Below the pieces are notes generated by a model. It worked only from the letters and a program-made list of their open reading frames with translations. It was not told where the DNA came from and made no database searches. DNA of 64,000 nucleotides from Shewanella saliphila (GTDB taxonomy: Bacteria; Pseudomonadota; Gammaproteobacteria; Enterobacterales; Shewanellaceae). The stretch spans positions 186,001-250,000 of the forward strand of contig NZ_BMQV01000001.1 of the NCBI RefSeq assembly GCF_014648295.1, read 5' to 3'. The translations under genes were made by a program, and so were the position numbers. Shown here piece after piece: positions 7,597 to 16,816 of the stretch (within the stretch, counting starts at the first letter, position 1; each line of letters begins with the position of its first letter).

Positions 7597-9441
7597 TTAA
7601 ATGCCTAACTTTTTAAACAAACCATCTTTAAGCTTTTCTTTGGCTTTATCGGCTTCTTCTTTAAACTGTCCTTCGAGTAACGCTTTAGTATCTATACCAA
7701 ACTTAGGCTCTTGGAAAGTACCTTTAATGGTTAACGGCACATCAATGCCTTTTAACGACTCATCAGTAGCATCACTCTGACCTGAAAGCGACCCTACAAC
7801 ACTGGTCGTTAAGTTATAATTTAACGCTTCTGAAGCAATATTGGCTGTACCTTCGCCTTTGATCCGCAATAAAGGCGAAGCCATTGCAAGATCAGGGTTG
7901 GTCACTACGGCCTCTTTCACCGTAAAGCTGCCCGTTAAACTGGTAAAGTCGGTTTTTAACTCTTCTTTATCGGCTGAAGATAAATCACCTGTTAATTTTT
8001 GCTGTGCACTGCGGATCATTTGCGGGATATTCACTCCGTATAATGAACCATCAGCCACTTCAAACTGACCTACAGCATCAAGATTCTTTTTCAGTTTCTC
8101 AGGAATTAAACTTGAGCCACTGCCCTTAACTTGAAAACTAGCTTGGCCTGAAAGTAAATCAACCTCGGCAGCATCAATTAATAGTGGACGAATATTCACG
8201 CCAGTCAGTGTTTTATCAAACTGATAAGTTGGTACGGCTTGGCGGCCATCAAGTTTAGCACTAAGCGCTAATTTACCTTCATATAAGTCTGCAGTTAATG
8301 ACGATAACGTTAATATACCATTTTTGATCGCCATGTTCATTTGCCAATTTTGAGTGAGCATATTGCTAACTTTAATTGACTTAGCGCTAAGGTTAACCGT
8401 TAAATCAACTGTCTTAAGTGCTGATAAATCGGGTTCGCTACTTGTCGCTGACGCTGTAGCCTCTGGCGCTTCATTTATGGCAGTGTCTTCAGTTGCCGTT
8501 TCTTGAGGTAACAACGCATCTACATCAATATCACCAACATCTAAAGTCATGGCTATTTTAGGTACTGAATTGCCATAATTAACATCCACTTTACCTGTAG
8601 CGGCGATGTCCATAGCTGACAATTTTGTCAATTGCAGTTCAATTGTTTGCGCATCTAAGGCCATTTGCAACTGGGTGGTCATATCTACCGTGACTGACTT
8701 TTTAGGTAGGCTGTCACCTTGAGCATTGTGGCTCATGGTAAAGTCATTAATGGTGATATGCTTTAGGGCTTGGTCAACTTGTATTTTACCTTGTCCTGAC
8801 GATGCTAATTGCATATCCGGTAAAGTCGCTGCAAACTCGTAAGCAAAATCAGCAAACTTACCTAAGCTAAATTGACCTAGCGTAAAGCTTTTTAAGCTAA
8901 AGGTTTGGCTGGTATCCGTTGCCATATCGATTAAGTTAATATTGGTATTGGTGAGTTCAATCCCGCCAATATCTAACGTTTGCAGTGACATTTTGCTATC
9001 ACCACTGTTAGATTCTGTTGCCGTATCGCCAGCAGGCTCTGAAACGCCCTCACCCGATAAGCCATCAAAACTGGTTTTACCATTTTTTTGTGTGACTAAA
9101 TTTAGGGTTAATCCATCGAGTTTTAATAAATCAACTTCAATTTGTTGGCTAAACAGCGGCATTAACGCCACATTGGCCACGGCTTCATTAACATCTAACA
9201 TTGATGCCGGTGAAAAGTTTTCAGGGTTAGACAGCGATATCCCGCCCAGCTTAATGCCGATAGAAGGAAAAACACTCCAGCTCAAATCATCTTTAATTTG
9301 TAAGTCTCGCCCAGTTTGCTTTTTAACAGCATCGACAATTTGCGGCTTAAAATTATTTAAGTCAAAAAACATCGTTAAATAGACAGTAATGCCTACTATG
9401 AGGATGAGCACAATTGCTAAGAACCACTTTACTGCTTTCAT
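7597..9441 (-). CDS. asmA: AsmA family protein
   Basis: Inner-membrane-anchored periplasmic protein of the AsmA/TamB superfamily, whose members are implicated in lipid movement to the outer membrane and in outer-membrane protein assembly. The 614 residues (E. coli AsmA 617) start with a single helix (FLAIVLILIVGITVYLTMFF), then the family hallmark DLNNFKPQIVDAVKKQTGR and DLSWSVFPSIGIKLGGISL. The C-terminal AsmA region carries repeated beta segments such as GQASFQVKGSGSS and PLTIKGTFQEPKF. Two low-complexity Ala/Glu/Ser linkers (around residues 130-150 and 315-335) interrupt it. It is followed only by the mltD terminator. Confidence 0.9.
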   Translation of the reverse strand: MKAVKWFLAIVLILIVGITVYLTMFFDLNNFKPQIVDAVKKQTGRDLQIKDDLSWSVFPSIGIKLGGISLSNPENFSPASMLDVNEAVANVALMPLFSQQIEVDLLKLDGLTLNLVTQKNGKTSFDGLSGEGVSEPAGDTATESNSGDSKMSLQTLDIGGIELTNTNINLIDMATDTSQTFSLKSFTLGQFSLGKFADFAYEFAATLPDMQLASSGQGKIQVDQALKHITINDFTMSHNAQGDSLPKKSVTVDMTTQLQMALDAQTIELQLTKLSAMDIAATGKVDVNYGNSVPKIAMTLDVGDIDVDALLPQETATEDTAINEAPEATASATSSEPDLSALKTVDLTVNLSAKSIKVSNMLTQNWQMNMAIKNGILTLSSLTADLYEGKLALSAKLDGRQAVPTYQFDKTLTGVNIRPLLIDAAEVDLLSGQASFQVKGSGSSLIPEKLKKNLDAVGQFEVADGSLYGVNIPQMIRSAQQKLTGDLSSADKEELKTDFTSLTGSFTVKEAVVTNPDLAMASPLLRIKGEGTANIASEALNYNLTTSVVGSLSGQSDATDESLKGIDVPLTIKGTFQEPKFGIDTKALLEGQFKEEADKAKEKLKDGLFKKLGI

Positions 9442-9466
9442 TGTTGCTTCCTTGTCTGTATTTTTT

Positions 9467-9961
9467 CTATTGTAAAATAGACAGGTCTAAGGGGTGTTTA
9501 CTGACTGCAATCCCATTTAAATCAGCATAAATCATCATGCCGGGAACAATATTAACCCCTGCGATGTCGATATTTATGTTCACTTCACCTACGTCTTTTT
9601 TTTCTGTTTTTATCGGGTTGCTTCCTAAGGCCTGCACACCAATTTGAATTTCATTAATGGTACCCACATCACGAACACAACCATTGATAATGATGCCTTC
9701 CCAACCATTTTCATAAGCATTGAGTGCTATCATATCGCCCAGTAATGCACGACGGCTTGAGCCACCACCATCGACAACTAATACTTTACCTTGTCCCGGT
9801 TTGGCTAACTCAGATTTCACCATCGAATTATCTTCAAAACATTTCACGGTGACGACTTCGCCAAAAAATATCGACTTTGCACCAAAGCTGCGCCATGGAT
9901 TGGTTAACAAGGTCAATTTTTCGGGGTAATGATCAAATAGGTCTGGTAATAGATCTAACAT
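9467..9961 (-). CDS. rraA: Regulator of ribonuclease E activity A
   Basis: Binds RNase E and dampens mRNA decay in E. coli; it belongs to the HMG/CHA-aldolase fold. The 164 residues match the family closely: VVDGGGSSRRALLGDM (about 64-79), INGCVRDVGTI and the PIKTEKKDVGEVN loop, ending near ADLNGIAVSKHPL. It lies 25 bp upstream of asmA on the same strand, so the two may be cotranscribed. A ribosome binding site GGAGG (TTGGGAATC region, minus strand) lies just before the ATG. Confidence 0.95.
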   Translation of the reverse strand: MLDLLPDLFDHYPEKLTLLTNPWRSFGAKSIFFGEVVTVKCFEDNSMVKSELAKPGQGKVLVVDGGGSSRRALLGDMIALNAYENGWEGIIINGCVRDVGTINEIQIGVQALGSNPIKTEKKDVGEVNINIDIAGVNIVPGMMIYADLNGIAVSKHPLDLSILQ

Positions 9962-10162
9962 AAGCCCTCCTTGGGAATCAAAATCTTAGATTACTAATAA
10001 TGAAACAATTCAACAAGTTTTGTTAACGATAGATCATCTATTGCTATTTTCAACACCCAAAAGACTCAAACTTTTTACATTAATAATCATCAACACGTTA
10101 AAAGGTGACTTACCCTTTAATTTTGAATATAATTTTAGAAAATAATCTAGAACACCACACTT

Positions 10163-10477
10163 ATGAGCAACGATTTAAATTTACAACAAATGATGAATGC
10201 GTTTGATGAGTTAGACTTTGAGCAACGCACTACAACAAACCTTGAAAATGCCCGTAATAAACAACAGATGACAGCTTATATTACGTCACTGGATTTCAGT
10301 TTACGTCGCTTACTCATCTTACAAGATTCGATTAATAGCATAGTAGAAGAAAAGCAACTCGACCTTGTAAAACAGGAACATATTCAAACATACAAAACTA
10401 AAATTATTAATTTATCTCGCCAATATAATATCGCTTACCAAGATGTCATTAATATTATGGTACAACTACGCAAATAA
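10163..10477 (+). CDS. Small conserved-looking hypothetical protein, 104 aa
   Basis: I do not recognise a family. The protein is charged and Gln/Asn-rich, with no signal peptide or membrane helix. It is predicted almost entirely helical, with heptad-like runs (LDFSLRRLLILQDSINSIVEEKQLDL), suggesting a small cytoplasmic coiled-coil or adaptor protein. It stands alone, divergent from rraA across a 200-bp AT-rich gap and convergent with the diguanylate cyclase gene. No good Shine-Dalgarno sequence precedes the ATG. Codon use looks like its neighbours, so a real gene is likely but unproven. Confidence 0.6.
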   Translation: MSNDLNLQQMMNAFDELDFEQRTTTNLENARNKQQMTAYITSLDFSLRRLLILQDSINSIVEEKQLDLVKQEHIQTYKTKIINLSRQYNIAYQDVINIMVQLRK

Positions 10478-10619
10478 GCTTGGGTTAATCATTTAAATTT
10501 AATCATATTGTGGGTTTTATTAACGATGTCATTTACATTGCCCATTAATCTTAAATAAGCACAGAAAACACCACTCACCTGCTTTAGCTATTACATCATT
10601 GTTATAGGGAAAGGATCCC

Positions 10620-11759
10620 CTACAACTGTTGTCGTGGATACACTACAACCCTATTTTTGCCGTCATTTTTTGCTTGATATAATGCTTCGTCAGCTTGCTC
10701 AATTAATTTAAAATCACCCGATTTATGTAAGGTATTTGTCGAGACACCAATCGATACGGTAACGATGAGTTGTTTAATTGGCCATGTTATTTGAGTTATT
10801 GCATGACAAATCGTTTCAGCTAATTCTGCTGTGTTATTTGCGGTTTCATCAATCACTAAACACAAAAACTCTTCACCGCCGTAGCGCACAGCAATTTTAT
10901 TACGCCCATGACAATATTGGCCAATTGTGTCAGCAACTCTTAAAATGACTTCGTCACCGAATGGATGCCCATAGGTATCATTAATCTGTTTAAAGTTATC
11001 AATGTCGATCATTAAAACGGTTAAGGTGTTGGCTGATGAAGATATCCGCTCTAAGTTTGCTGATAAAAATAACCGGTTTTTAAGGCCCGTTAGCGGATCG
11101 GTTTGATTTTGTTTTGATAAGAATTGTTGGTTTTTACGTAACGCTAACTGTTGGTTACGTATTTTTGTAAATTTTAAAAAACTTTTTTGTGACTCTGACC
11201 AACGCCGTAAACACCCTATAACAGCCACAAAATACACAGCAATAAATAGGGTTAAATTATCAACCGCATTGGCAAAATCCTGACTCAATTTTACAGATGA
11301 AATCAACGCAAGATGGGTCAATAACATTAATGTTAACAACATAAATGCCTTGTTAAAGGCCATGCGCGACAATGAGCCGACATACACTAATGCCAGCAAG
11401 CCTGCTGATTGATAATGCTCATCACCAAAAATCATTGCCAACTGGGCAACATAGGTCAGTGATGCAAAAACACTAAATACCAATACAAATTCACCAAGCT
11501 CTAAATACTGTGGCGCGCGATTACGCAATAACAACAATATCAATACACAACCCAGCGACAATAAAATTTTCACCGTGATAACCAACCATAAATCTACGTC
11601 AATATGATGAAAATCGGACACAATGAAAAACAAATAAATAGGTATAACGCTCAAAGTGTATAGTGCATAAGGCAGTAGCAAATGGTGAATTTGATAATGC
11701 CTAAAACGTAATTGAGTAAACGGTGTTGCTGCTATTAATGGCTTGATATTCAAAATCAC
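10620..11759 (-). CDS. Membrane diguanylate cyclase (GGDEF domain)
   Basis: Makes the second messenger cyclic di-GMP from two GTP. The 379 residues have about six membrane helices up to residue 190, then a short coiled linker and a GGDEF domain starting near TDPLTGLKNRLFL. The active-site motif is YGGEEF, a functional variant. The usual RxxD inhibitory site five residues before it is absent (RNKI at that place), so product feedback may be lacking. It stands alone, 45 bp from the LysR gene. The input signal sensed by the membrane part is unknown. Confidence 0.9.
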   Translation of the reverse strand: MILNIKPLIAATPFTQLRFRHYQIHHLLLPYALYTLSVIPIYLFFIVSDFHHIDVDLWLVITVKILLSLGCVLILLLLRNRAPQYLELGEFVLVFSVFASLTYVAQLAMIFGDEHYQSAGLLALVYVGSLSRMAFNKAFMLLTLMLLTHLALISSVKLSQDFANAVDNLTLFIAVYFVAVIGCLRRWSESQKSFLKFTKIRNQQLALRKNQQFLSKQNQTDPLTGLKNRLFLSANLERISSSANTLTVLMIDIDNFKQINDTYGHPFGDEVILRVADTIGQYCHGRNKIAVRYGGEEFLCLVIDETANNTAELAETICHAITQITWPIKQLIVTVSIGVSTNTLHKSGDFKLIEQADEALYQAKNDGKNRVVVYPRQQL

Positions 11760-11804
11760 CTCAATATGCGAATGCGGCTATTACTGTCTTGTTGAAAGAC
11801 AACA

Positions 11805-12740
11805 TCAATCTGTCATCTTAGTTTGATTAATTTGCACGACACGGACAACTTGCTGCCTAAGCCAGCTTAAGGCTTGATCAGTTTCTGTGTTACTGTGCCA
11901 ATAAAGGTGCGTATCGATGTCAGTTAAGCTAAATGGCATTGCACAAACCAATAAATTGGGATCAATAAATTGTTCAGCAATTGAGCGAGGCAGTGTCAGT
12001 ATCAATCGAGAACCTAGCACCATCTTGGCCGCTGTTTGATAACTTTGGCAACGGTATTTTATTAACCGATTTATCCCTTGCTGCTGCAACAATAAATCCT
12101 CCATAACCCGCCCAATAGGCCGACTAGAAACAGCAACATGCTCTGCCGATAAATAAGCCTGTTGGTTAAAGTTGTTGGCAAGCTCAGGTTGCTGACTTGC
12201 ATCAATCAACACACAAAATGGATCCGATAAAAGCGGCATATGCATTAAAGGCGCATTGACGGCCCTTGCCACATCAATCGCTAAATCAACCTCCCCATTA
12301 GAAAGTTGACGCGATATATGTTCACGAGATAAAGCCATACTGCAAATTTTAGCATGTGGGATCAATTTTGCTACGTGAGTGATCAACGCAGGCATCAACT
12401 GACTTTCTAATGCTTCATGAATGGCAATGTTGAAGGTTTGTTCGGTGGTGAGTGGGTCAAACTCACCACACTGTTGCAATACTTGCCTAATACGATTGAG
12501 GGCATTAATCAATTGTGGCGCCATACGTTGACACGCGGCAGTGGCTTGCATTTGCTGACCTTGACGCACAAATAGTGGGTCATTTAACACTAAACGAAGT
12601 CGTTTTATGGCATGACTGACCGCCGAAGGCGTAATAAATAACGACTTTGCTGCTAACGTCATATTTTGTTCAAAATACAAGGCTTCAAAAATTTTTAATA
12701 AATTTAAGTCAAGTTGCTGAATTGCTTTGGTATCGGCCAT
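11805..12740 (-). CDS. LysR-family transcriptional regulator
   Basis: A 311-residue regulator with the winged helix-turn-helix at residues 9-65 (LNLLKIFEALYFEQNMTLAAK, then SAVSHAIKRLR) and a type 2 periplasmic-binding effector domain after residue 90. The frame is open to 12794, but the ATG at 12740 has GAGAG upstream and gives a normal LysR start. It is divergent from the acyl-CoA dehydrogenase operon with 173 bp between starts, the classic layout for a LysR protein controlling its neighbours. The co-inducer is unknown and may be an intermediate of that pathway. Confidence 0.9.
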   Translation of the reverse strand: MADTKAIQQLDLNLLKIFEALYFEQNMTLAAKSLFITPSAVSHAIKRLRLVLNDPLFVRQGQQMQATAACQRMAPQLINALNRIRQVLQQCGEFDPLTTEQTFNIAIHEALESQLMPALITHVAKLIPHAKICSMALSREHISRQLSNGEVDLAIDVARAVNAPLMHMPLLSDPFCVLIDASQQPELANNFNQQAYLSAEHVAVSSRPIGRVMEDLLLQQQGINRLIKYRCQSYQTAAKMVLGSRLILTLPRSIAEQFIDPNLLVCAMPFSLTDIDTHLYWHSNTETDQALSWLRQQVVRVVQINQTKMTD

Positions 12741-12839
12741 GCTTCTCTCAATGTGCAGCTTAACTGCGCTTAAACAACTATGAATTACATTCATTAATTG
12801 CTAGCAAGTTATTTCATTTCGTTCACTTAGAATACTACG

Positions 12840-12856
12840 TTATGCTGACAACATAA
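12840..12856. promoter_or_regulatory. Candidate LysR-type operator
   Basis: TTATG-N7-CATAA is a dyad with the T-N11-A core typical of LysR binding sites. It lies about midway between the divergent starts at 12740 and 12914. It is the clearest dyad in this intergenic stretch. Confidence 0.4.
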
Positions 12857-12913
12857 ACAGGCTTTGATCACGTTATTCAGCTTTTTACACTTTAGATCAC
12901 ACAGGACGATCGA

Positions 12914-14134
12914 ATGAACATTTACACCACAGAAAAATCACAACAATATTTAACCAGAGTAAAATCGTTTATTGATCAACACATTCTACCTATCGAAGCC
13001 GATATTCTCGCTGAAAATAGACGGCTTAATCACAGCAGTGATTGGACTCAATGGCAATTATCACAACAAATAGAAGCCCTTAAAGCACAAGCTAAAGCCG
13101 ACGGATTATGGAATTTGTTTTTGCCTGATGCCACTCTAGCTCAAGGCTTAACGTGTGTTGAATACGCTTGTTTAGCAGAAGAAATGGGCCGCTCAATCCT
13201 GGCTCCAGAGATTTTTAATTGTAATGCACCTGATACCGGCAACATGGAAGTGCTCTATCATTTTGGCAATGAACAACAAAAGGCCCAATGGCTTTCACCA
13301 CTCCTTTCTGGTGATATCCGCTCTGTGTTTGCCATGACAGAGCCTGATGTCGCTTCATCAGATGCCACTAACATGCAAGCCACCATTATTGAAGACGGAG
13401 ATGATGTCATCGTTAATGGCCGTAAATGGTGGTCTACGGGTTTAGGCCATCCAAACTGTAAGGTCATGATATTTATGGGGTTGTCTCACCTTGATGCAGC
13501 AAAACATCAACGTCACAGCATGGTATTAGTGCCGCTTGATACACCAGGTGTCAATATCACGCGCATGTTAACCGCTTATGGTGACTACGATGCACCTTAT
13601 GGCCATGGTGAAATGGAGCTCGTTAATGTACGAGTGCCTAAGGGGAATGTCATTATGGGGCTCGGCAAAGGGTTTGAAATTGCCCAAGGTCGCTTAGGGC
13701 CTGGTCGTATTCACCATTGTATGCGAGCTATCGGCGCTGCTGAACGGGCGTTGTCGTTGGCCATTGAACGTGGCCAATCACGGGTTGCATTTGGTCAACC
13801 TATTATCAAACTCGGTGGTAACCTTGAGCGTATAGCACAAGCGAGAATAGCTATCGAACAAGCAAGACTGTTAACCCTCAATGCTGCATGGAAAATCGAT
13901 AACCTTGGTGTTAAGCATGCTATGACTGATATTTCTGCGATTAAGGTTGCAGTGCCTAACATGTTAACTCAAGTGGTTGATATGGCTATTCAATTGTATG
14001 GTGGTGCGGGCATGAATCACGATACGCCATTAGCCGGTTTTGCCACAATGGCGCGTAGCTTACGCCTAGCAGACGGTCCAGATGAAGTGCACATGGCGAT
14101 GGTATCTCGTCTTGAGTTGGCTAAATACAAATAA
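12914..14134 (+). CDS. Acyl-CoA dehydrogenase, ACAD10/11-like
   Basis: FAD-dependent alpha,beta-dehydrogenation of an acyl-CoA. The 406 residues show the family order: N-terminal helical part, FAMTEPDVASSDATN substrate/FAD region (about 139-153), WWSTGLGHP, GPGRIHHCMRAIGAAERAL, RVAFGQPI, and the C-terminal QLYGGAGMNHDTPLAGF flavin loop. The GPGRIHHCMR and GAGMNHDTPLA forms are like the dehydrogenase half of ACAD10/ACAD11 and the LvaC type rather than classical FadE. First gene of a five-gene operon, preceded by AGGA 7 nt before the ATG; the next gene starts 9 bp downstream. Confidence 0.9.
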   Translation: MNIYTTEKSQQYLTRVKSFIDQHILPIEADILAENRRLNHSSDWTQWQLSQQIEALKAQAKADGLWNLFLPDATLAQGLTCVEYACLAEEMGRSILAPEIFNCNAPDTGNMEVLYHFGNEQQKAQWLSPLLSGDIRSVFAMTEPDVASSDATNMQATIIEDGDDVIVNGRKWWSTGLGHPNCKVMIFMGLSHLDAAKHQRHSMVLVPLDTPGVNITRMLTAYGDYDAPYGHGEMELVNVRVPKGNVIMGLGKGFEIAQGRLGPGRIHHCMRAIGAAERALSLAIERGQSRVAFGQPIIKLGGNLERIAQARIAIEQARLLTLNAAWKIDNLGVKHAMTDISAIKVAVPNMLTQVVDMAIQLYGGAGMNHDTPLAGFATMARSLRLADGPDEVHMAMVSRLELAKYK

Positions 14135-14143
14135 GGTAAACCA

Positions 14144-14971
14144 ATGAAATCGAAACAACATGTGGTGATTACCGGTGCCGCTTCTGGCTTAGGTAAAGCA
14201 TTAGCTCTCAAATGGTCAGCTATGAATGCTGAAGTGTGTGTTGCCGATATTAATCAGCAAGCGGGTGAGCAAGTGTGCGAGCAAATTATTGCCCAAGGCG
14301 GTAAGGCATTTTTTAGCGCATGCGATATCACCGACCCCACCAGTATCAAAGCATTGACGCATGACCTGCAATCTCGTTGGCCGCAAATTGATTTATTAAT
14401 TAATAATGCCGGCGTGGCATCTGCAGATAAAATTGCCGCCGAACCTATTTCGCAATGGCACTGGGTAATGGAAATCAATCTGTTTGGTATCGTGAATATG
14501 TGCCAACAATTTGTGCCTATTTTTCAGCAGCAAGGTTTCGGCAGTATTGTTAACGTGGCATCACAAGCGGGCTTAACCCCTATTCCATTTATGGCCAGTT
14601 ATAACGCTTCAAAAGCCGCGGTAGTGTCGTTATCTGAAACTCTCAGGCTTGAACTCGCTGACGACAATATTAATGTGAGTGTATTGTGCCCCGGCTTTTT
14701 TAAAACCAACCTCGGCACAAGTTTACGCACTCAATTACCGACAATGGAAAAGCTCTTAGGCAAATTGTTTGATAAGTCGCCAATCGATGCCACCCAAGTG
14801 GCTAATATTGCTTACCAAGGTGAGGCCAATAAACAATTTTTGCTGCTAACCCATCAACAAGGCAAACGTTTATACCAACTCAAGCGATTGTTACCACTAC
14901 GCTGGTACTTTACTATTGTCCTAAAGCAAACATTGCGCTTACGCCAATTGCTAAGGGAGGAGCAAGCTTAA
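14144..14971 (+). CDS. Short-chain dehydrogenase/reductase (SDR), first of two
   Basis: NAD(P)-dependent oxidoreductase of 275 residues. The cofactor motif TGAASGLG (about 6-13), NNAG (about 87-90), the catalytic Ser in NVASQAGL and the YNASK Tyr/Lys pair are all intact, followed by PGFFKTNLG. The C-terminal 40 residues are basic and hydrophobic (LKRLLPLRWYFTIVLKQTLRL), suggesting membrane association. Its stop overlaps the start of the kinase-like gene by one base, implying translational coupling. The Asp after the second strand (VADIN) favours NAD over NADP. The substrate is unknown; a hydroxyacyl-CoA is a reasonable guess from context. Confidence 0.88.
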   Translation: MKSKQHVVITGAASGLGKALALKWSAMNAEVCVADINQQAGEQVCEQIIAQGGKAFFSACDITDPTSIKALTHDLQSRWPQIDLLINNAGVASADKIAAEPISQWHWVMEINLFGIVNMCQQFVPIFQQQGFGSIVNVASQAGLTPIPFMASYNASKAAVVSLSETLRLELADDNINVSVLCPGFFKTNLGTSLRTQLPTMEKLLGKLFDKSPIDATQVANIAYQGEANKQFLLLTHQQGKRLYQLKRLLPLRWYFTIVLKQTLRLRQLLREEQA

Positions 14972-16038
14972 TGAACCAACAATATTTAGATAAAGCCAAG
15001 TCTGTTCGCTCTGGTGAAGAGCTTGACCCAGACATAATCAACCCATGGTTAAAACAACATATCGGCGGGCTTGAAGGCGAGCTAACAATAACCCAATACA
15101 CCGGTGGGGCTTCAAACTGGACTTATTGCCTCACTTATGACAATTGTGAGCTTATATTGCGCCGAGCGCCAATGGGGACTAAAGCCAAAGGCGCCCACGA
15201 TATGGGGCGAGAGTATCGTTTACAGCAAGCACTCAAGCCTGTTTATCCTTATGTACCAGCTATGCTTGCTCATTGCGAAGACGAGACGGTGTTAGGTACT
15301 GAATTTTATGTGATGGAAAAATTGAATGGCATCATTCCAAGACAAAATCTACCCAAAGGCTTAAACGTTGATAAACAACAAGCTCAAACACTGTGTACCA
15401 ATGTCATTGATTGTTTAATAGAGTTACACAAAGTAGACGTAGATGCCGCCAACCTCAATCACATCGGCAAAGGTGAAGGTTACACACAACGCCAAATCGA
15501 TGGATGGAGCCAACGTTACACCCAGGCTAAAACCTGGAATGTGCCCTCGGGTAAAAAAGTTATGGCTTGGTTGCAGCAACATAAGCCCGAACAAGAAACC
15601 ATTTGCTTAACTCACAATGACTTTAGATTTGATAACGTAGTACTCGACCCTGATAACATCAGCAAAGTGAATGGCGTACTTGATTGGGAGCTGGCGACCT
15701 TAGGTAATCCATTAATGGATTTAGGTAACACCCTTGCCTACTGGGTTGAAGCTGATGATGACTTTCTTGCGCAAATGACTCGTCGCCAACCTACCCACTT
15801 ACAAGGCATGTTAACGCGTAAACAAGTGGTTGAATATTATTGCAATAAAATGAATATCACCATTGATGATTTTCGATTTTACGAAGTCTTCGGTTTATTC
15901 CGCTTAGCAGGGATTGTGCAACAAATATATTATCGTTATCACCATAAGCAAACCCGAAACCCAGCTTTTAAACAGTTTTGGATTTTTTCGCATTACTTAA
16001 TGTGGCGCTGTCACCGCGCGATGAAACAACAAGGATAA
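14971..16038 (+). CDS. Aminoglycoside-phosphotransferase-fold kinase, ACAD10/11 N-domain type
   Basis: The 355 residues have an APH/choline-kinase fold: nucleotide loop YTGGASNWTY, the Lys/Arg strand LILRRAPMG, catalytic loop THNDFRFDNVVLD with the Asp and Asn of HxDx4N, and metal motif VLDWELATLGNP. This subfamily is the kinase half of animal ACAD10/ACAD11 and resembles LvaA, which phosphorylates 4-hydroxyacyl-CoA in Pseudomonas levulinate catabolism. Drug resistance is unlikely. It sits in an operon with an acyl-CoA dehydrogenase of the matching kind, which strongly supports a hydroxyacyl-CoA kinase role, although the substrate is inferred. Confidence 0.85.
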   Translation: MNQQYLDKAKSVRSGEELDPDIINPWLKQHIGGLEGELTITQYTGGASNWTYCLTYDNCELILRRAPMGTKAKGAHDMGREYRLQQALKPVYPYVPAMLAHCEDETVLGTEFYVMEKLNGIIPRQNLPKGLNVDKQQAQTLCTNVIDCLIELHKVDVDAANLNHIGKGEGYTQRQIDGWSQRYTQAKTWNVPSGKKVMAWLQQHKPEQETICLTHNDFRFDNVVLDPDNISKVNGVLDWELATLGNPLMDLGNTLAYWVEADDDFLAQMTRRQPTHLQGMLTRKQVVEYYCNKMNITIDDFRFYEVFGLFRLAGIVQQIYYRYHHKQTRNPAFKQFWIFSHYLMWRCHRAMKQQG

Positions 16039-16040
16039 CC

Positions 16041-16742
16041 ATGGCAAACATCTATTTAATCCGCCACGGTCAGGCAAGTTTTGGCAGTGACAATTACGAT
16101 AACTTGTCGCCATTAGGTCAAAGCCAAGCGCAACATTTGGCTAAGCATTTTAATCAACGTAATATTCGCCCCGATCAGATTATTTGTGGTGATATGGCAC
16201 GTCATCAACAAACCCGGGATGCGTGTTTAGCCAGCTTGTCGCCACCTTTAATTCATCGTGACATGCAAATAAACCGTGCATGGAATGAATTTGATCACGA
16301 ACAAGTGATTGCCGTTTACCGCCCAGATTTAGCGAATCCAGAAGCGATGAAACACTACCTAAGCCAGCAACCTTCACCTGCTAAGGCCTTTATTACTCTG
16401 TTTAGCCAAGCGATTCAACAATGGCAGCACACTGATAATATTGCCCAATACACCGAATCTTGGCTGCATTTTAGCCAACGCGTTAGCCAAGGATTAACCC
16501 AGTTGGTGCAACAAGCTGATAATGGTAAAACCTTATTTGTATTTACTTCAGGCGGTGTCATTAGCACGGTAATAATGCAAATATTATCGATACCTGAAAG
16601 CCAGTTTTTCAACATTAACAAACAAGTGGTTAATGCTAGCGTCACTCAATTACAAGTTAAACATCAACGTTTAAGTGTGATTACCATGAACGAACATGGT
16701 TATTTTGACGGTGATAACCGTCATTTATACAGTTTACTGTAG
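16041..16742 (+). CDS. Histidine-phosphatase-superfamily protein (lacks the usual second His)
   Basis: The 233 residues start at the ATG at 16041, two bases after the kinase stop; the frame is open further upstream but the MANIYLIRHGQ start is standard. The phospho-accepting His9 is in RHGQAS, and the second arginine region GDMARHQQT and acidic NEFDHE are present. The position that normally reads SHGG or THGG reads TSGGVIS, so the second catalytic His is replaced by Ser. I recall a subfamily with this TSGG form. It may remove or proofread phosphate on the kinase product, or be weakly active. Confidence 0.8.
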   Translation: MANIYLIRHGQASFGSDNYDNLSPLGQSQAQHLAKHFNQRNIRPDQIICGDMARHQQTRDACLASLSPPLIHRDMQINRAWNEFDHEQVIAVYRPDLANPEAMKHYLSQQPSPAKAFITLFSQAIQQWQHTDNIAQYTESWLHFSQRVSQGLTQLVQQADNGKTLFVFTSGGVISTVIMQILSIPESQFFNINKQVVNASVTQLQVKHQRLSVITMNEHGYFDGDNRHLYSLL

Positions 16743-16816
16743 GCAATAAAAGATACTGCCAACAATGCATAAGTCATGATAAATAATCCAATCAAAACAA
16801 TAAAAAAGAGCATAAT

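Noticed and set aside
8942..9382. 146-residue plus-strand frame
   Set aside because: Lies wholly antisense inside asmA and has no protein-like composition or ribosome binding site.
14971..16038. Aminoglycoside resistance gene
   Set aside because: The APH fold is shared, but the operon and sequence type match the ACAD10/11 kinase group, not a drug-resistance enzyme.
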